25,290 bases of DNA from CAYUNA01 sp047629355. Lineage in GTDB: Bacteria > Bacteroidota > Bacteroidia > Chitinophagales > Saprospiraceae. Below, piece after piece: positions 1 to 7,914 of this stretch. A program made the position numbers and the translations under genes. The notes beneath the pieces were generated by a model that saw only the letters and a list, made by a program, of their open reading frames with translations, was not told where the DNA came from and searched no databases. The stretch spans positions 1-25,290 of the forward strand of contig JBLHWU010000083.1 of the NCBI GenBank assembly GCA_047629355.1. The letters run 5' to 3'. How positions within the stretch are numbered: position 1 is the stretch's first letter; the number at the start of each line of letters is the position of its first letter.

Positions 1-1
1 T

Positions 2-3000
2 CCTATTGGAAATATCCAAATGACGTCGTCGATTGTTCCGCTTAATTGTAATAATAACCAAGTACGGGCAGAAGTTTTTACTTTTGATGTCATGGATAAT
101 TGTGGAAATATGGCTCAATCTGTTTCGGTGACTTATACTTATATAGATACTCAACCACCATTTTTCTTTTCTTCTCCTTTAGATATAGTGTTAAATTGTG
201 GTGATCTAATTCCTCCTGCTATCACGCCTGTCGATATTATAGATTGTGATTTTGCAAACATTACCTTATCTGAAATAGGTGGCTTTGACCCAAGTACTTG
301 TATCAATGGACAAACCATCGTTCGTACATGGACTGCCACTGATGCTTGTGGAAATGCTTCTATGGTTACCCAGAATATTTCGTTTAATAATGATACGGAT
401 AATCCGATTTTCCCTACCATTAATCCATCTACCATCACAGTCAATACGACCACAGGTAACTGTTCTGCTTTTGTTCAATTTACAGCACCAGCAGCAATGG
501 ATAATTGTGGTATTCCAATAACAGGAGGGTACACCAATGATTCTCCTTTTGCTACTGATAACAACAGTTTAACCATTGACGGCACTTACGTTGTAGGTTT
601 TTACAATGTTACTTTCACTGTTACTGATTTATGTGGAAATACTGCAACTACCAATGTTTTTGTAGAAGTATTAGATGGAGAAGCACCTGTTTTAAATGGT
701 GTTCCTGCTGATGTCACCATCAATTGCGGTGACCCTTATCCAACAATTCCAAATGTGACGGCGACGGATAATTGCGATAACAATCCTCCTATTTCTGCTG
801 TTGGACCACCAGTTGTAAATGGCTGTAATCCTGCACCTACGCAAATTCAAGATGTTTATTCTTGGACTGCAATGGATAGTCAAGGAAACTCATCCGGCGC
901 CAATTGGACGGTTACAATTATCAATGATTTGCTTGTTGATTTGGGCGACGATGTTTCTCTTTGTAATGGATCTGTTACCTTAGATGCAGGTATTTCAAAT
1001 GCTTTTTACGAATGGAGTACGGGCGAATTTTCAGAAACCATCGAAGTGACTACCGCAGGCACGTATTCAGTCACGGTTACGAATGCCAATGGCTGCTGTA
1101 ATTTTGATGAAATCATCATTAATTCAGGCACACCACCCAATGCAACGGCGATGGGCGGCGAGATTAATTGCGCAAACGGCAATGTTCAGTTAATGGGTAA
1201 CTCAACGACTTTTGGTGCAACTTATGGTTGGACTGGTCCAGACGGCTTTACTTCTTCTGACCAAAATCCGACCGTGTCCGTAACTGGTGATTATATCCTA
1301 ACTGTAACTGAACCAAATGGCTGTACAAATACAGCTGTTGCAACTGTAACTGCCAATAATTCCATTCCAAATGTCTCCGCAACGGGCGGGACGATTGATT
1401 GTAACAATCCATCTGTCTTTTTGGATGGCAATTCATCGACCGCAGGTGTGACCTATCAATGGGCAGGTCCGGGTGGAATGACTTCAAGTGACGAAGATCC
1501 TGAAGTCTTTGTTAGTGGAAGCTACACTTTGGTAGTCACCGCAGCCAACGGTTGTACTGCTTCCGCAACTGCTGAAGTTATCGAAAATTTGACGATTCCT
1601 TTCAATTTATCTGCCATTGGTGGAGAGATTAATTGCATCAATACCAATATTCAATTAATCGGGAATTCGGATGACGGAGGCGATACTTATGCTTGGACAG
1701 GACCAAATGGTTTCACGTCTTCTGAGCAAAGTCCAACGGTTTCGGTTGCGGGTACTTACACCTTAACCGTGACTGGTTCAAATGGCTGTACTGCTGATAT
1801 TTCTACGGATGTAATCAACAATGCGACCATTCCAAATGCTTCTGCAACAGGCGGTACATTGACTTGTAGCAATCAAAATATAACATTAGCTGGTAACTCA
1901 ACAACCGGAGGTGTGACTTATGCTTGGACAGGGCCAAATGGCTTTACTTCGGGTATTCAAAATCCATCTGTTTCTGTTGCGGGTACTTACACGGTGACGG
2001 TGACTTCAATGAATGGCTGTACCGCTTCCGCAACTGCAACTGTAGCTGAAGACAATGCTGTACCGAATGCAACCGCAATGGGTGGTGCAGTCGATTGTAC
2101 CAATACAACGGTTCAATTAATGGGGAATTCCTCAACTGCTGGCGTGACTTATGCATGGACTGGTCCAAATGGTTTCACATCTTCTGACCAAAACCCAATT
2201 GTTTCTAACGCTGGTAATTACACCTTGACCGTTACTGGTTCAAATGGCTGTACTGCAACGGCTACAGCAATAGTCACTTCTGATGGCAACTTGCCTGATG
2301 TTTCTGCAACGGGAGGCGCTATTAATTGTATTGATTTAGATGTACAACTAATGGGTAGCTCTAATACCGCTGGTGTTACTTATTCGTGGACTGGACCAAA
2401 TGGTTTTACATCTTTTGACCAAAACCCAACAGTTTCAAATGCTGGTACTTACACCTTAACCGTTTCCTCTACAAACGGATGTACTGCTTCTGCAACAGCT
2501 GAAGTTACTGCCAATGGAGATTTGCCAGATGTCACCACAACAGAAGGCACTTTAGATTGCAACAATATGATGGTACAATTAATGGGCAATTCTACCACAG
2601 CAGGCGTAACTTACGCTTGGACTGGACCAAATGGCTTCACGTCCGCTGACCAAAATCCAACCGTTTCTGACGCTGGAACTTATACTTTAACCGTCGCTTC
2701 TTCAAATGGATGTACAGCGTTTACAACAGCAGAGGTCATTGACAACGGTGGCGCAGGTCCTGCATCAGCATTCACTTTTGTTACAACAGATTTATCAGTT
2801 GCTTTCACGGATGCTTCGACAGGTGGCGCGACTTCATGGGACTGGGATTTCGCAGACGGAGGTAATACTTCGATGATGCAAAACCCAAATTACACTTTCA
2901 GCACAGCAGGAACTTATGAAGTTTGCTTGACCGTTACCAATATTTGTGGTACAAATCAAAGTTGTCAAATGGTTACGGTGAGTGATGTCGCAGTTGGTAA

Positions 3001-4672
3001 TTTCAAGTTTATTGTAGGTACTGCAACTGGCTTTTCTGGAGCAATAATCAACGTGCCAGTGATTGTCGAAGGTTTTGAAGACATTATTGCTTTTCAAAAA
3101 TCCATTCATATCGCAGACCCAACGAAGGCGAAATTCGTCGGAACGGAAAATTATAATTTGACTGATTTGGATGCACCAGATTTTTCGATTGTTAATGATG
3201 GCACAGATGGTAATATGACTGTTGTTTGGTTTACCAATACTCCGGTTACGTTAACGGATGGTGCAAAGATTTATGATTTACGAATCGAATTGCTATCGAC
3301 AGTTGATGAATGTGTGACCATTTTTATTGACGGTGTTCCTACGCCAATTGTTGTTGGACAGCTTCAAAATGGAATGATTAATAACCTTACGCATACAGAA
3401 GAAGATGGGGACGCCTGTGTATTGGCACGAGTAGATATTTCTGGAAACATTGCCCTCGAAAATGGAGACCCACTCGATGACGTAACCGTTACTTGCACGG
3501 GTGAACCTGATGTTTTGACCGATGCGAATGGCGATTATGAATTTTTTGACTTGGAAGCAGGTCTTGATTATACCGTTACCCCTTCGCGAGTAGAGGACCC
3601 CTTAGATGGTGTGAATGCGATTGATTTAGCCTTGATTTTTCAACATATCTTAGGTACGTTTCAATTGTCTTCTTCTTATAAAGTAGTGGCAGCCGATGTT
3701 GATATTTCGGGTTCAGTCAATGGTGCGGATTTGTTGATTATTCAGCAATTAATCCAAACCGTCATTTCTGAATACCCTGATTTTAACGCATGGAGATTTG
3801 TGGATGAGAAGTATACTTTTACAGATATTCCTGGCGCAGCTGGTGAAGCTTTTGCAGAAAATATTTTCTTTCCGCTATTGGACCGCGATACTGTTGGTAA
3901 TGATTTTGTCGCTGTCAAATTAGGGGATGTTGATGAATCTGCAATGGGTTTACAAATACCTTTAGTTGGTGATTTGAATTTTGAAATCAGCGAGACCCCA
4001 AGCGAAGATTTTACCATGATTCACTTCCATGCCAATGACTTTACCGACATTCTAGCGTATCAATTTGACGTAATGTTTGATCAGGGAAATATGCAGTTTT
4101 TGGAAGTCATTCCAGGGGATTTACCAGGTATTACTGCTGATAAATTTGGTGAGAAATGGCTGGCGGATGGCGTTCTAACGGCAATTTGGTACAACCAAAC
4201 TGGTAACGTAGAAGGTACGACAATTAACGAAGGAGACATTTTATTTAGTTTGAAATTTCAAAATAATGCTCCAGAAATTGCCTTAGCAGACCGCATTCAA
4301 TTGGGGAGTAGTGCATTGAATGCCAACGGTTTTACTAAAGATAAAGAAGCCTTGGTTATCAGCACGACTTATGCAAGCGAGGTTACACCGACAAGTGATT
4401 TGGCACTCAATGCCATTCATTTATACGAGGCACAGCCGAATCCATTTAGGGGAAAAACAACGCTGAATTTTGACTTACCAGCTGCACAATTTGTACAAAT
4501 TACAATATATGATGCCGTTGGAAAAGTAGTGAAAAACAGCGAACAAAACCTGTCCAAAGGATTCCATCAAATCATCATTGATGGTGAAGAGTTGAATGGA
4601 AGTGGTGTTTATTATTACACTTTCCAAGCAGCTGATTTTTATGAAATTAAAAAATTGATTTTACAAGAATAA
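2..4672 (+). CDS. Giant T9SS surface protein with HYR, Ig-like repeats, PKD, cohesin-like and dockerin-like domains (5' partial)
   Basis: The frame is open from base 2, so the N-terminus and signal peptide lie outside the window; the first ATG at 20 is internal. Counting from that ATG (1550 residues): about four HYR-type domains (1-303, motifs such as DNCGN and ADVTINCGD), an Ig-like domain (305-372), seven tandem 77-residue Ig-like repeats (373-912, core YAWTGPNGFTSSDQNPTVS), a PKD domain (915-990, WDWDFADG), a cohesin-like domain (992-1133), a carboxypeptidase-regulatory-like domain (1139-1192), a dockerin-like pair (1193-1250; second loop DVDISGSVNGAD), a second cohesin-like domain (1319-1437) and a type A T9SS sorting domain (1465-1550, PNPF box). 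The sorting domain implies export across the outer membrane and surface attachment or release. An adhesin or scaffold role is inferred. No catalytic domain is visible. Domain calls are by eye; those of the cohesin-like domains are the least certain. Confidence 0.9.
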   Translation, partial: PIGNIQMTSSIVPLNCNNNQVRAEVFTFDVMDNCGNMAQSVSVTYTYIDTQPPFFFSSPLDIVLNCGDLIPPAITPVDIIDCDFANITLSEIGGFDPSTCINGQTIVRTWTATDACGNASMVTQNISFNNDTDNPIFPTINPSTITVNTTTGNCSAFVQFTAPAAMDNCGIPITGGYTNDSPFATDNNSLTIDGTYVVGFYNVTFTVTDLCGNTATTNVFVEVLDGEAPVLNGVPADVTINCGDPYPTIPNVTATDNCDNNPPISAVGPPVVNGCNPAPTQIQDVYSWTAMDSQGNSSGANWTVTIINDLLVDLGDDVSLCNGSVTLDAGISNAFYEWSTGEFSETIEVTTAGTYSVTVTNANGCCNFDEIIINSGTPPNATAMGGEINCANGNVQLMGNSTTFGATYGWTGPDGFTSSDQNPTVSVTGDYILTVTEPNGCTNTAVATVTANNSIPNVSATGGTIDCNNPSVFLDGNSSTAGVTYQWAGPGGMTSSDEDPEVFVSGSYTLVVTAANGCTASATAEVIENLTIPFNLSAIGGEINCINTNIQLIGNSDDGGDTYAWTGPNGFTSSEQSPTVSVAGTYTLTVTGSNGCTADISTDVINNATIPNASATGGTLTCSNQNITLAGNSTTGGVTYAWTGPNGFTSGIQNPSVSVAGTYTVTVTSMNGCTASATATVAEDNAVPNATAMGGAVDCTNTTVQLMGNSSTAGVTYAWTGPNGFTSSDQNPIVSNAGNYTLTVTGSNGCTATATAIVTSDGNLPDVSATGGAINCIDLDVQLMGSSNTAGVTYSWTGPNGFTSFDQNPTVSNAGTYTLTVSSTNGCTASATAEVTANGDLPDVTTTEGTLDCNNMMVQLMGNSTTAGVTYAWTGPNGFTSADQNPTVSDAGTYTLTVASSNGCTAFTTAEVIDNGGAGPASAFTFVTTDLSVAFTDASTGGATSWDWDFADGGNTSMMQNPNYTFSTAGTYEVCLTVTNICGTNQSCQMVTVSDVAVGNFKFIVGTATGFSGAIINVPVIVEGFEDIIAFQKSIHIADPTKAKFVGTENYNLTDLDAPDFSIVNDGTDGNMTVVWFTNTPVTLTDGAKIYDLRIELLSTVDECVTIFIDGVPTPIVVGQLQNGMINNLTHTEEDGDACVLARVDISGNIALENGDPLDDVTVTCTGEPDVLTDANGDYEFFDLEAGLDYTVTPSRVEDPLDGVNAIDLALIFQHILGTFQLSSSYKVVAADVDISGSVNGADLLIIQQLIQTVISEYPDFNAWRFVDEKYTFTDIPGAAGEAFAENIFFPLLDRDTVGNDFVAVKLGDVDESAMGLQIPLVGDLNFEISETPSEDFTMIHFHANDFTDILAYQFDVMFDQGNMQFLEVIPGDLPGITADKFGEKWLADGVLTAIWYNQTGNVEGTTINEGDILFSLKFQNNAPEIALADRIQLGSSALNANGFTKDKEALVISTTYASEVTPTSDLALNAIHLYEAQPNPFRGKTTLNFDLPAAQFVQITIYDAVGKVVKNSEQNLSKGFHQIIIDGEELNGSGVYYYTFQAADFYEIKKLILQE
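1136..2753 (+). repeat. Seven tandem in-frame repeats of about 231 bp (77 residues) in the surface protein
   Basis: Seven consecutive units share the pattern: proline, SATGG, Cys, VQLMGNS, TAGVTYAWTGPNGFTS, QNPTVS, AGTYTLTVT, NGCTA. Two cysteines per unit are conserved. The DNA is also similar between units, for example around the codons for WTGPNGF, which points to tandem duplication. These are Ig/PKD-like beta-sandwich stalk modules. Confidence 0.9.
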
Positions 4673-4697
4673 ATTTTTTGGTCAGTAACTCGTAGTC

Positions 4698-4735
4698 AGA
4701 AGGAGATGGGCAGTTTTGTCTATCTCCTTCTTTTT
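4698..4735 (+). terminator. Stem-loop with T-run between the two cohesin-containing genes
   Basis: AGAAGGAGAT (4698-4707) pairs with ATCTCCTTCT (4722-4731), extended inward by wobble pairs and followed by TTTTT. It sits 26 bp after the upstream stop and ends 12 bp before the next ATG. There is therefore no room for a promoter between hairpin and start, and it may act as a partial terminator or attenuator. Confidence 0.75.
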
Positions 4736-4746
4736 AAAATAAAATC

Positions 4747-6474
4747 ATGTATAGCAAGTACAATAAAAAAATACCGCTTTCAACTATAAGAATAATTCTC
4801 CTATTTTGCTGGATTTTTTGTGGTAAACTTGGTGCGCAAGTTCCCATTTTTACCGCCTCTCAGCATTTAGCGGGCAACGGTGACCAAGTCATCATGGATA
4901 TTAGCGTTCAAAATTTCACCAATATTGGTACTTTTCAGTTTTCTATGAATTGGAATTCCGATATTCTAACCTATCAAAATACAACAAATTACGGTTTTCT
5001 GGGATTCAATGAATTTAATTTTGGAGAAAACAATATCCAAACTGGTCTGCTTACCGCTCTATGGTTTGATACTGCCCTACAAGGTGAATCATTGCCCGAC
5101 AACACCATCCTTTTTAGCCTCGTTTTCGAAGTAATTGGCGAAGAAGAAGACATTAGTTTGTTGGAATTTGTCAATGCGCCTACCGCGATTTTTGTTGCCA
5201 ATTTGAATGGTTCGTCGATTGAAGAAGTCGATGTAGTTTTTGAAGAAGGAGCCGTAGAAGTCATCTCTACTCAAATCCTGCTTACAGGTGAAACAACGGA
5301 CAATCAATGCTTTGGAGAAACAATTGGTAGCGTCAATGTCAACTTAATTGGTGGACAGCCAGACTACCAAATTGAATGGACAGGTCCCGATAATTTCAGC
5401 AGCAATGACCTCAATATCGACAATCTTTCAGCTGGCACTTATACGGTTACAATTACCGACAGTTTTGGTACTTCTGCAACGGAATCTTTTGAAATCAATG
5501 CGCCGACTACACCCTTATCCGTTGAGGGAATCACAGCACAACAAAATGATTGCGATGTTCCATCAGGTGAAATAGAAGTAATTATCTCTGGCGGAACAAC
5601 ACCTTATACCTATGATTTTGGTACTGGTTTTTCTGAAAACACCAGTGTCCAAAATCTACTTTCAGGCGATTATTCCATTACTATTTTAGATGCGAATAAT
5701 TGTCCATTAGACACGGTTGCAACTGTGGGTCAAACGCTACCAAACTTAATTAGTTTAGGACAAGATACTGCAATTTGTAGCAATGAGGATTTATTGCTGT
5801 CCATTGACGATATCAATGGTACAATCACTTGGTTTCAAGATGGAAACGATTTAGGCAACAATACCAATGCTCTTGAAATTTTTGAAACAGGAACTTATAT
5901 GATTCAGCTGATTAATGAATTTGGTTGTTTTTCCGAAGATTCCGTGCAAGTAGAGCTGAAAGAATTGGAGTATACCATCAGTCCGGACACCGTGATTTTC
6001 AGAGGAATGAGTGTTCCCTTGTTGGCCAATGGAGGTGTAGATTATCTTTGGGAACCCGTTGAGTTTCTTTCCTGCGAAACCTGCCCCAATCCTATCGCTG
6101 CCCCCTTGACCGGTACTTCTTTTACCGTAGAAATTTCTACGCCAAATGGCTGTTTTGCCTCCGATTCGGTCTTTGTCGATATTTCTAATGAGTTGGAATT
6201 GGTGATTCCTCCTGTTAACTTTATTTCTCCAAATGGGGATGGTAAAAATGACCAATTGGTTTTTGAAGGCTTAGAAATGTTTCCACAAAATAGCCTTATT
6301 ATTTACAATCGGTGGGGAACAAAAATTTACAATGCCATTAACTATCAACAAAATGGCACTTTTTGGGACGCTACTTACAATGGTAAAGAATTGCCCGCTG
6401 GTGCTTATTTCTACATTTTAAAAGTAGATGCCAATGGGACGGAGATTCGAACGTCTTTGGTTATCGCGAGGTAA
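4747..6474 (+). CDS. Secreted cohesin-like/SprB-repeat protein with T9SS type B (gliding-motility-associated) C-terminal domain
   Basis: 575 residues. A signal peptide spans about 1-30 (hydrophobic IRIILLFCWIF, then GAQ). Residues 31-175 look cohesin-like: alternating strands, SVQNFTNIGTFQFSMNW, then a tryptophan-containing strand LTALWFD and TILFSLVFEV, very like both cohesin-like domains of the upstream protein. Residues 177-325 hold two SprB-like repeats (GGQPDYQIEW, SAGTYTVTITD), 330-480 two Ig-like domains (the second with LSCETCPNP), and 484-575 a CHU_C type B domain (ISPNGDGKNDQ, YNRWG, GAYFYILK). In this family the C-terminal domain directs export by T9SS. The PorP/SprF gene 346 bp downstream fits the known pairing of type B substrates with SprF-like partners. 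The function is probably adhesion, by inference. Confidence 0.93.
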   Translation: MYSKYNKKIPLSTIRIILLFCWIFCGKLGAQVPIFTASQHLAGNGDQVIMDISVQNFTNIGTFQFSMNWNSDILTYQNTTNYGFLGFNEFNFGENNIQTGLLTALWFDTALQGESLPDNTILFSLVFEVIGEEEDISLLEFVNAPTAIFVANLNGSSIEEVDVVFEEGAVEVISTQILLTGETTDNQCFGETIGSVNVNLIGGQPDYQIEWTGPDNFSSNDLNIDNLSAGTYTVTITDSFGTSATESFEINAPTTPLSVEGITAQQNDCDVPSGEIEVIISGGTTPYTYDFGTGFSENTSVQNLLSGDYSITILDANNCPLDTVATVGQTLPNLISLGQDTAICSNEDLLLSIDDINGTITWFQDGNDLGNNTNALEIFETGTYMIQLINEFGCFSEDSVQVELKELEYTISPDTVIFRGMSVPLLANGGVDYLWEPVEFLSCETCPNPIAAPLTGTSFTVEISTPNGCFASDSVFVDISNELELVIPPVNFISPNGDGKNDQLVFEGLEMFPQNSLIIYNRWGTKIYNAINYQQNGTFWDATYNGKELPAGAYFYILKVDANGTEIRTSLVIAR

Positions 6475-6501
6475 TGTTAATTCTTCTCAATTTTTGACAA
6501 A

Positions 6502-6580
6502 GGGAGTTTGAGGGAGAAAAATGGGTCTAAACCCATTTTTCTCCCTCAAAAGTCCCCTCTCCGTCGCCGCAGGCGATGGG
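6502..6580 (+). repeat. Family A hairpin repeat, copy a, with GCCGCAGGC tail
   Basis: A perfect 20-bp stem (6507-6526 with 6531-6550; outer part TTTGAGGGAGAAAAA) closes a CTAA loop. It is followed by the short palindromic tail CGTCGCCGCAGGCGATG. It begins 28 bp after the stop of the preceding gene and could act as its terminator. Confidence 0.85.
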
Positions 6581-6637
6581 CTAAGTGTAGTCCTGAAATC
6601 AGTTTGAACTTACAGCGGTTTGAACTAAACTGTTTTT

Positions 6638-6718
6638 GATGTAGGTGCGCATCCTTGTGGTCGCCCAATATGCTGATAATTAGAGCGTTGGGCGACCACA
6701 AGGGTGCGCCCCTACATC
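6638..6718. repeat. GC-rich 31-bp inverted repeat with 19-bp loop
   Basis: The left arm (6638-6668) starts GATGTAGGTGCGCATCC. The right arm (6688-6718) is its reverse complement at 29 of 31 positions and contains GGCGACCACAAGGGTGCGCC. Its GC content is clearly above the flanks. Repeats with GTAGGGGCG..CGCCC arms are common interspersed elements in many bacteria; membership is inference. Confidence 0.85.
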
Positions 6719-6820
6719 TAACATCACGAGTTTATTTAAGGTCACCTACTTATTATCAAATCAAATCAAATTAGTTCAGTTAAATTTTAATGTCAAAATG
6801 TCTAGTAAAAAATTAAAAAA

Positions 6821-7738
6821 ATGAAATCAATTCTATTCTTTTTATGCAGTTGTTTTCCAATCTGTTTAACAGCCCAACAACTTTCTGAAAGCAGCCATTT
6901 TAACAACGCTAATTTTGCTTACAATCCTGCCCTAACCGCAACGAGTGATGTCCTCGAAGCGCATGCCATTTATCGTCAGGAATGGACCGGTTTTGATCAA
7001 GCCCCACGGAATATTTCCGCAGGTTTGCAATATCCTATTGTCAATAACAATATGGGATTGGGACTCCACATTGCACAGGATGAGGTCGGCGCTTTTCAAA
7101 TGACGGATATCGGTATCAGCTATGCGTATCATGTGCCGATTGCTTCCAATCAGCTTCTATCTATTGGCTTAGCAGTACATTTTGACCAATATCGATTCAA
7201 GGAAAATGAAGTCATTGCGACGGATGGGAGTGATGCTTTATGGGTCGAAGGGGAAGATTCTCAGATACAAACCAATGCAGGAATTGGCGTTTCTTATGCC
7301 ACTATAGGTCTAAATCAGTTTCAAAAATCTTATTTTTTCTGTTCTATTGGTGCAAATCAAATTATTCTCAACGATGTGATATTTAGTGGTTTATCAGAAG
7401 CCGCTAACTTTCGACGAGCAATCCATGCTTTTGTTCTTATTGGTTACCGATTTCAGTTGGATTATGCACAGATAGAACCGTCCCTACAAATCAATAATGT
7501 GGCAGGCAATATCACGAAGTTTCGGTTTCATCTAAATTACGAAATGGAAGATGCTTTCTGGGTAGGTTTTGCAATTGATTCGAATGTGCGGGTCGCTTTT
7601 CAAGGCGGTGTGCTGATCGGGGAACAGCGAGATGGGCAGTTTAGAATTGGTGCGCAAGTCAGTTACGGTACATCGACGGTGACAGAAGCGCAGGGCTTGG
7701 GATATTCGGTTTTTGTCGGATATTCGTTGTGGTTGTAG
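6821..7738 (+). CDS. PorP/SprF family type IX secretion-associated outer-membrane protein
   Basis: 305 residues, the usual length for the family. A signal peptide spans 1-19 (MKSILFFLCSCFPICLTAQ). The start of the mature protein shows the family hallmark: FNNANFAYNPALTATSDV followed by YRQEWTGFDQAPRNISAGLQYP. Alternating hydrophobic strands with many glycines then continue to the C-terminus, ending VFVGYSLWL, as expected of an outer-membrane beta-barrel. PorP/SprF proteins work with the T9SS, and many gene copies sit beside one type B adhesin each. Here the likely client is the protein at 4747-6474. The ATG at 6821 places the signal peptide correctly. Whether it is transcribed together with the upstream genes is open, because hairpin repeats lie in the gap. 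Confidence 0.92.
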   Translation: MKSILFFLCSCFPICLTAQQLSESSHFNNANFAYNPALTATSDVLEAHAIYRQEWTGFDQAPRNISAGLQYPIVNNNMGLGLHIAQDEVGAFQMTDIGISYAYHVPIASNQLLSIGLAVHFDQYRFKENEVIATDGSDALWVEGEDSQIQTNAGIGVSYATIGLNQFQKSYFFCSIGANQIILNDVIFSGLSEAANFRRAIHAFVLIGYRFQLDYAQIEPSLQINNVAGNITKFRFHLNYEMEDAFWVGFAIDSNVRVAFQGGVLIGEQRDGQFRIGAQVSYGTSTVTEAQGLGYSVFVGYSLWL

Positions 7739-7761
7739 AGTTTTGCTAGTTTTACCTTTTC

Positions 7762-7794
7762 AAATCATGGTGATTTTTAAAATCACCATGATTT
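7762..7794. repeat. 33-bp perfect palindrome, copy P1
   Basis: Arms AAATCATGGTGATTTT (7762-7777) and AAAATCACCATGATTT (7779-7794) match perfectly around a single T. It lies 24 bp after the PorP/SprF stop. It may end that transcript or be an operator-like site for the gene at 7915. Confidence 0.9.
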
Positions 7795-7839
7795 TGTACC
7801 CACTAAAAAAAATCCTTACCTTGTGGCTTCATTCGTTTT

Positions 7840-7890
7840 AAATCATGGTGATTTTTAAAATCAGCATGATTTGTACTTTCACCATGATTT
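7840..7890. repeat. 33-bp palindrome, copy P2, plus an extra half-site
   Basis: 7840-7872 repeats the P1 palindrome with one change in the right arm (CAGCATG instead of CACCATG). A further right half, CACCATGATTT, follows at 7880-7890, only 25 bp before the start of the glycosyltransferase gene. Confidence 0.88.
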
Positions 7891-7914
7891 GAATATAGAC
7901 CACAATTTTTAAAT

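Larger units (their letters stand above)
6475..6820. other. Intergenic region with two unrelated hairpin repeats
   Basis: 346 bp between the type B protein and the PorP/SprF gene. It holds a family A hairpin repeat (6502-6580) and a GC-rich inverted repeat (6638-6718). The last 100 bp before the start are AT-rich with a direct TCAAA repeat near 6757-6772. No promoter matching TTG-N17-TAnnTTTG was recognised. Confidence 0.8.

Noticed and set aside
2..6474. A cellulosome gene cluster, from the cohesin and dockerin-like domains
   Set aside because: No glycoside hydrolase, carbohydrate-binding or sortase/SLH module is present; the sorting domains are those of T9SS.
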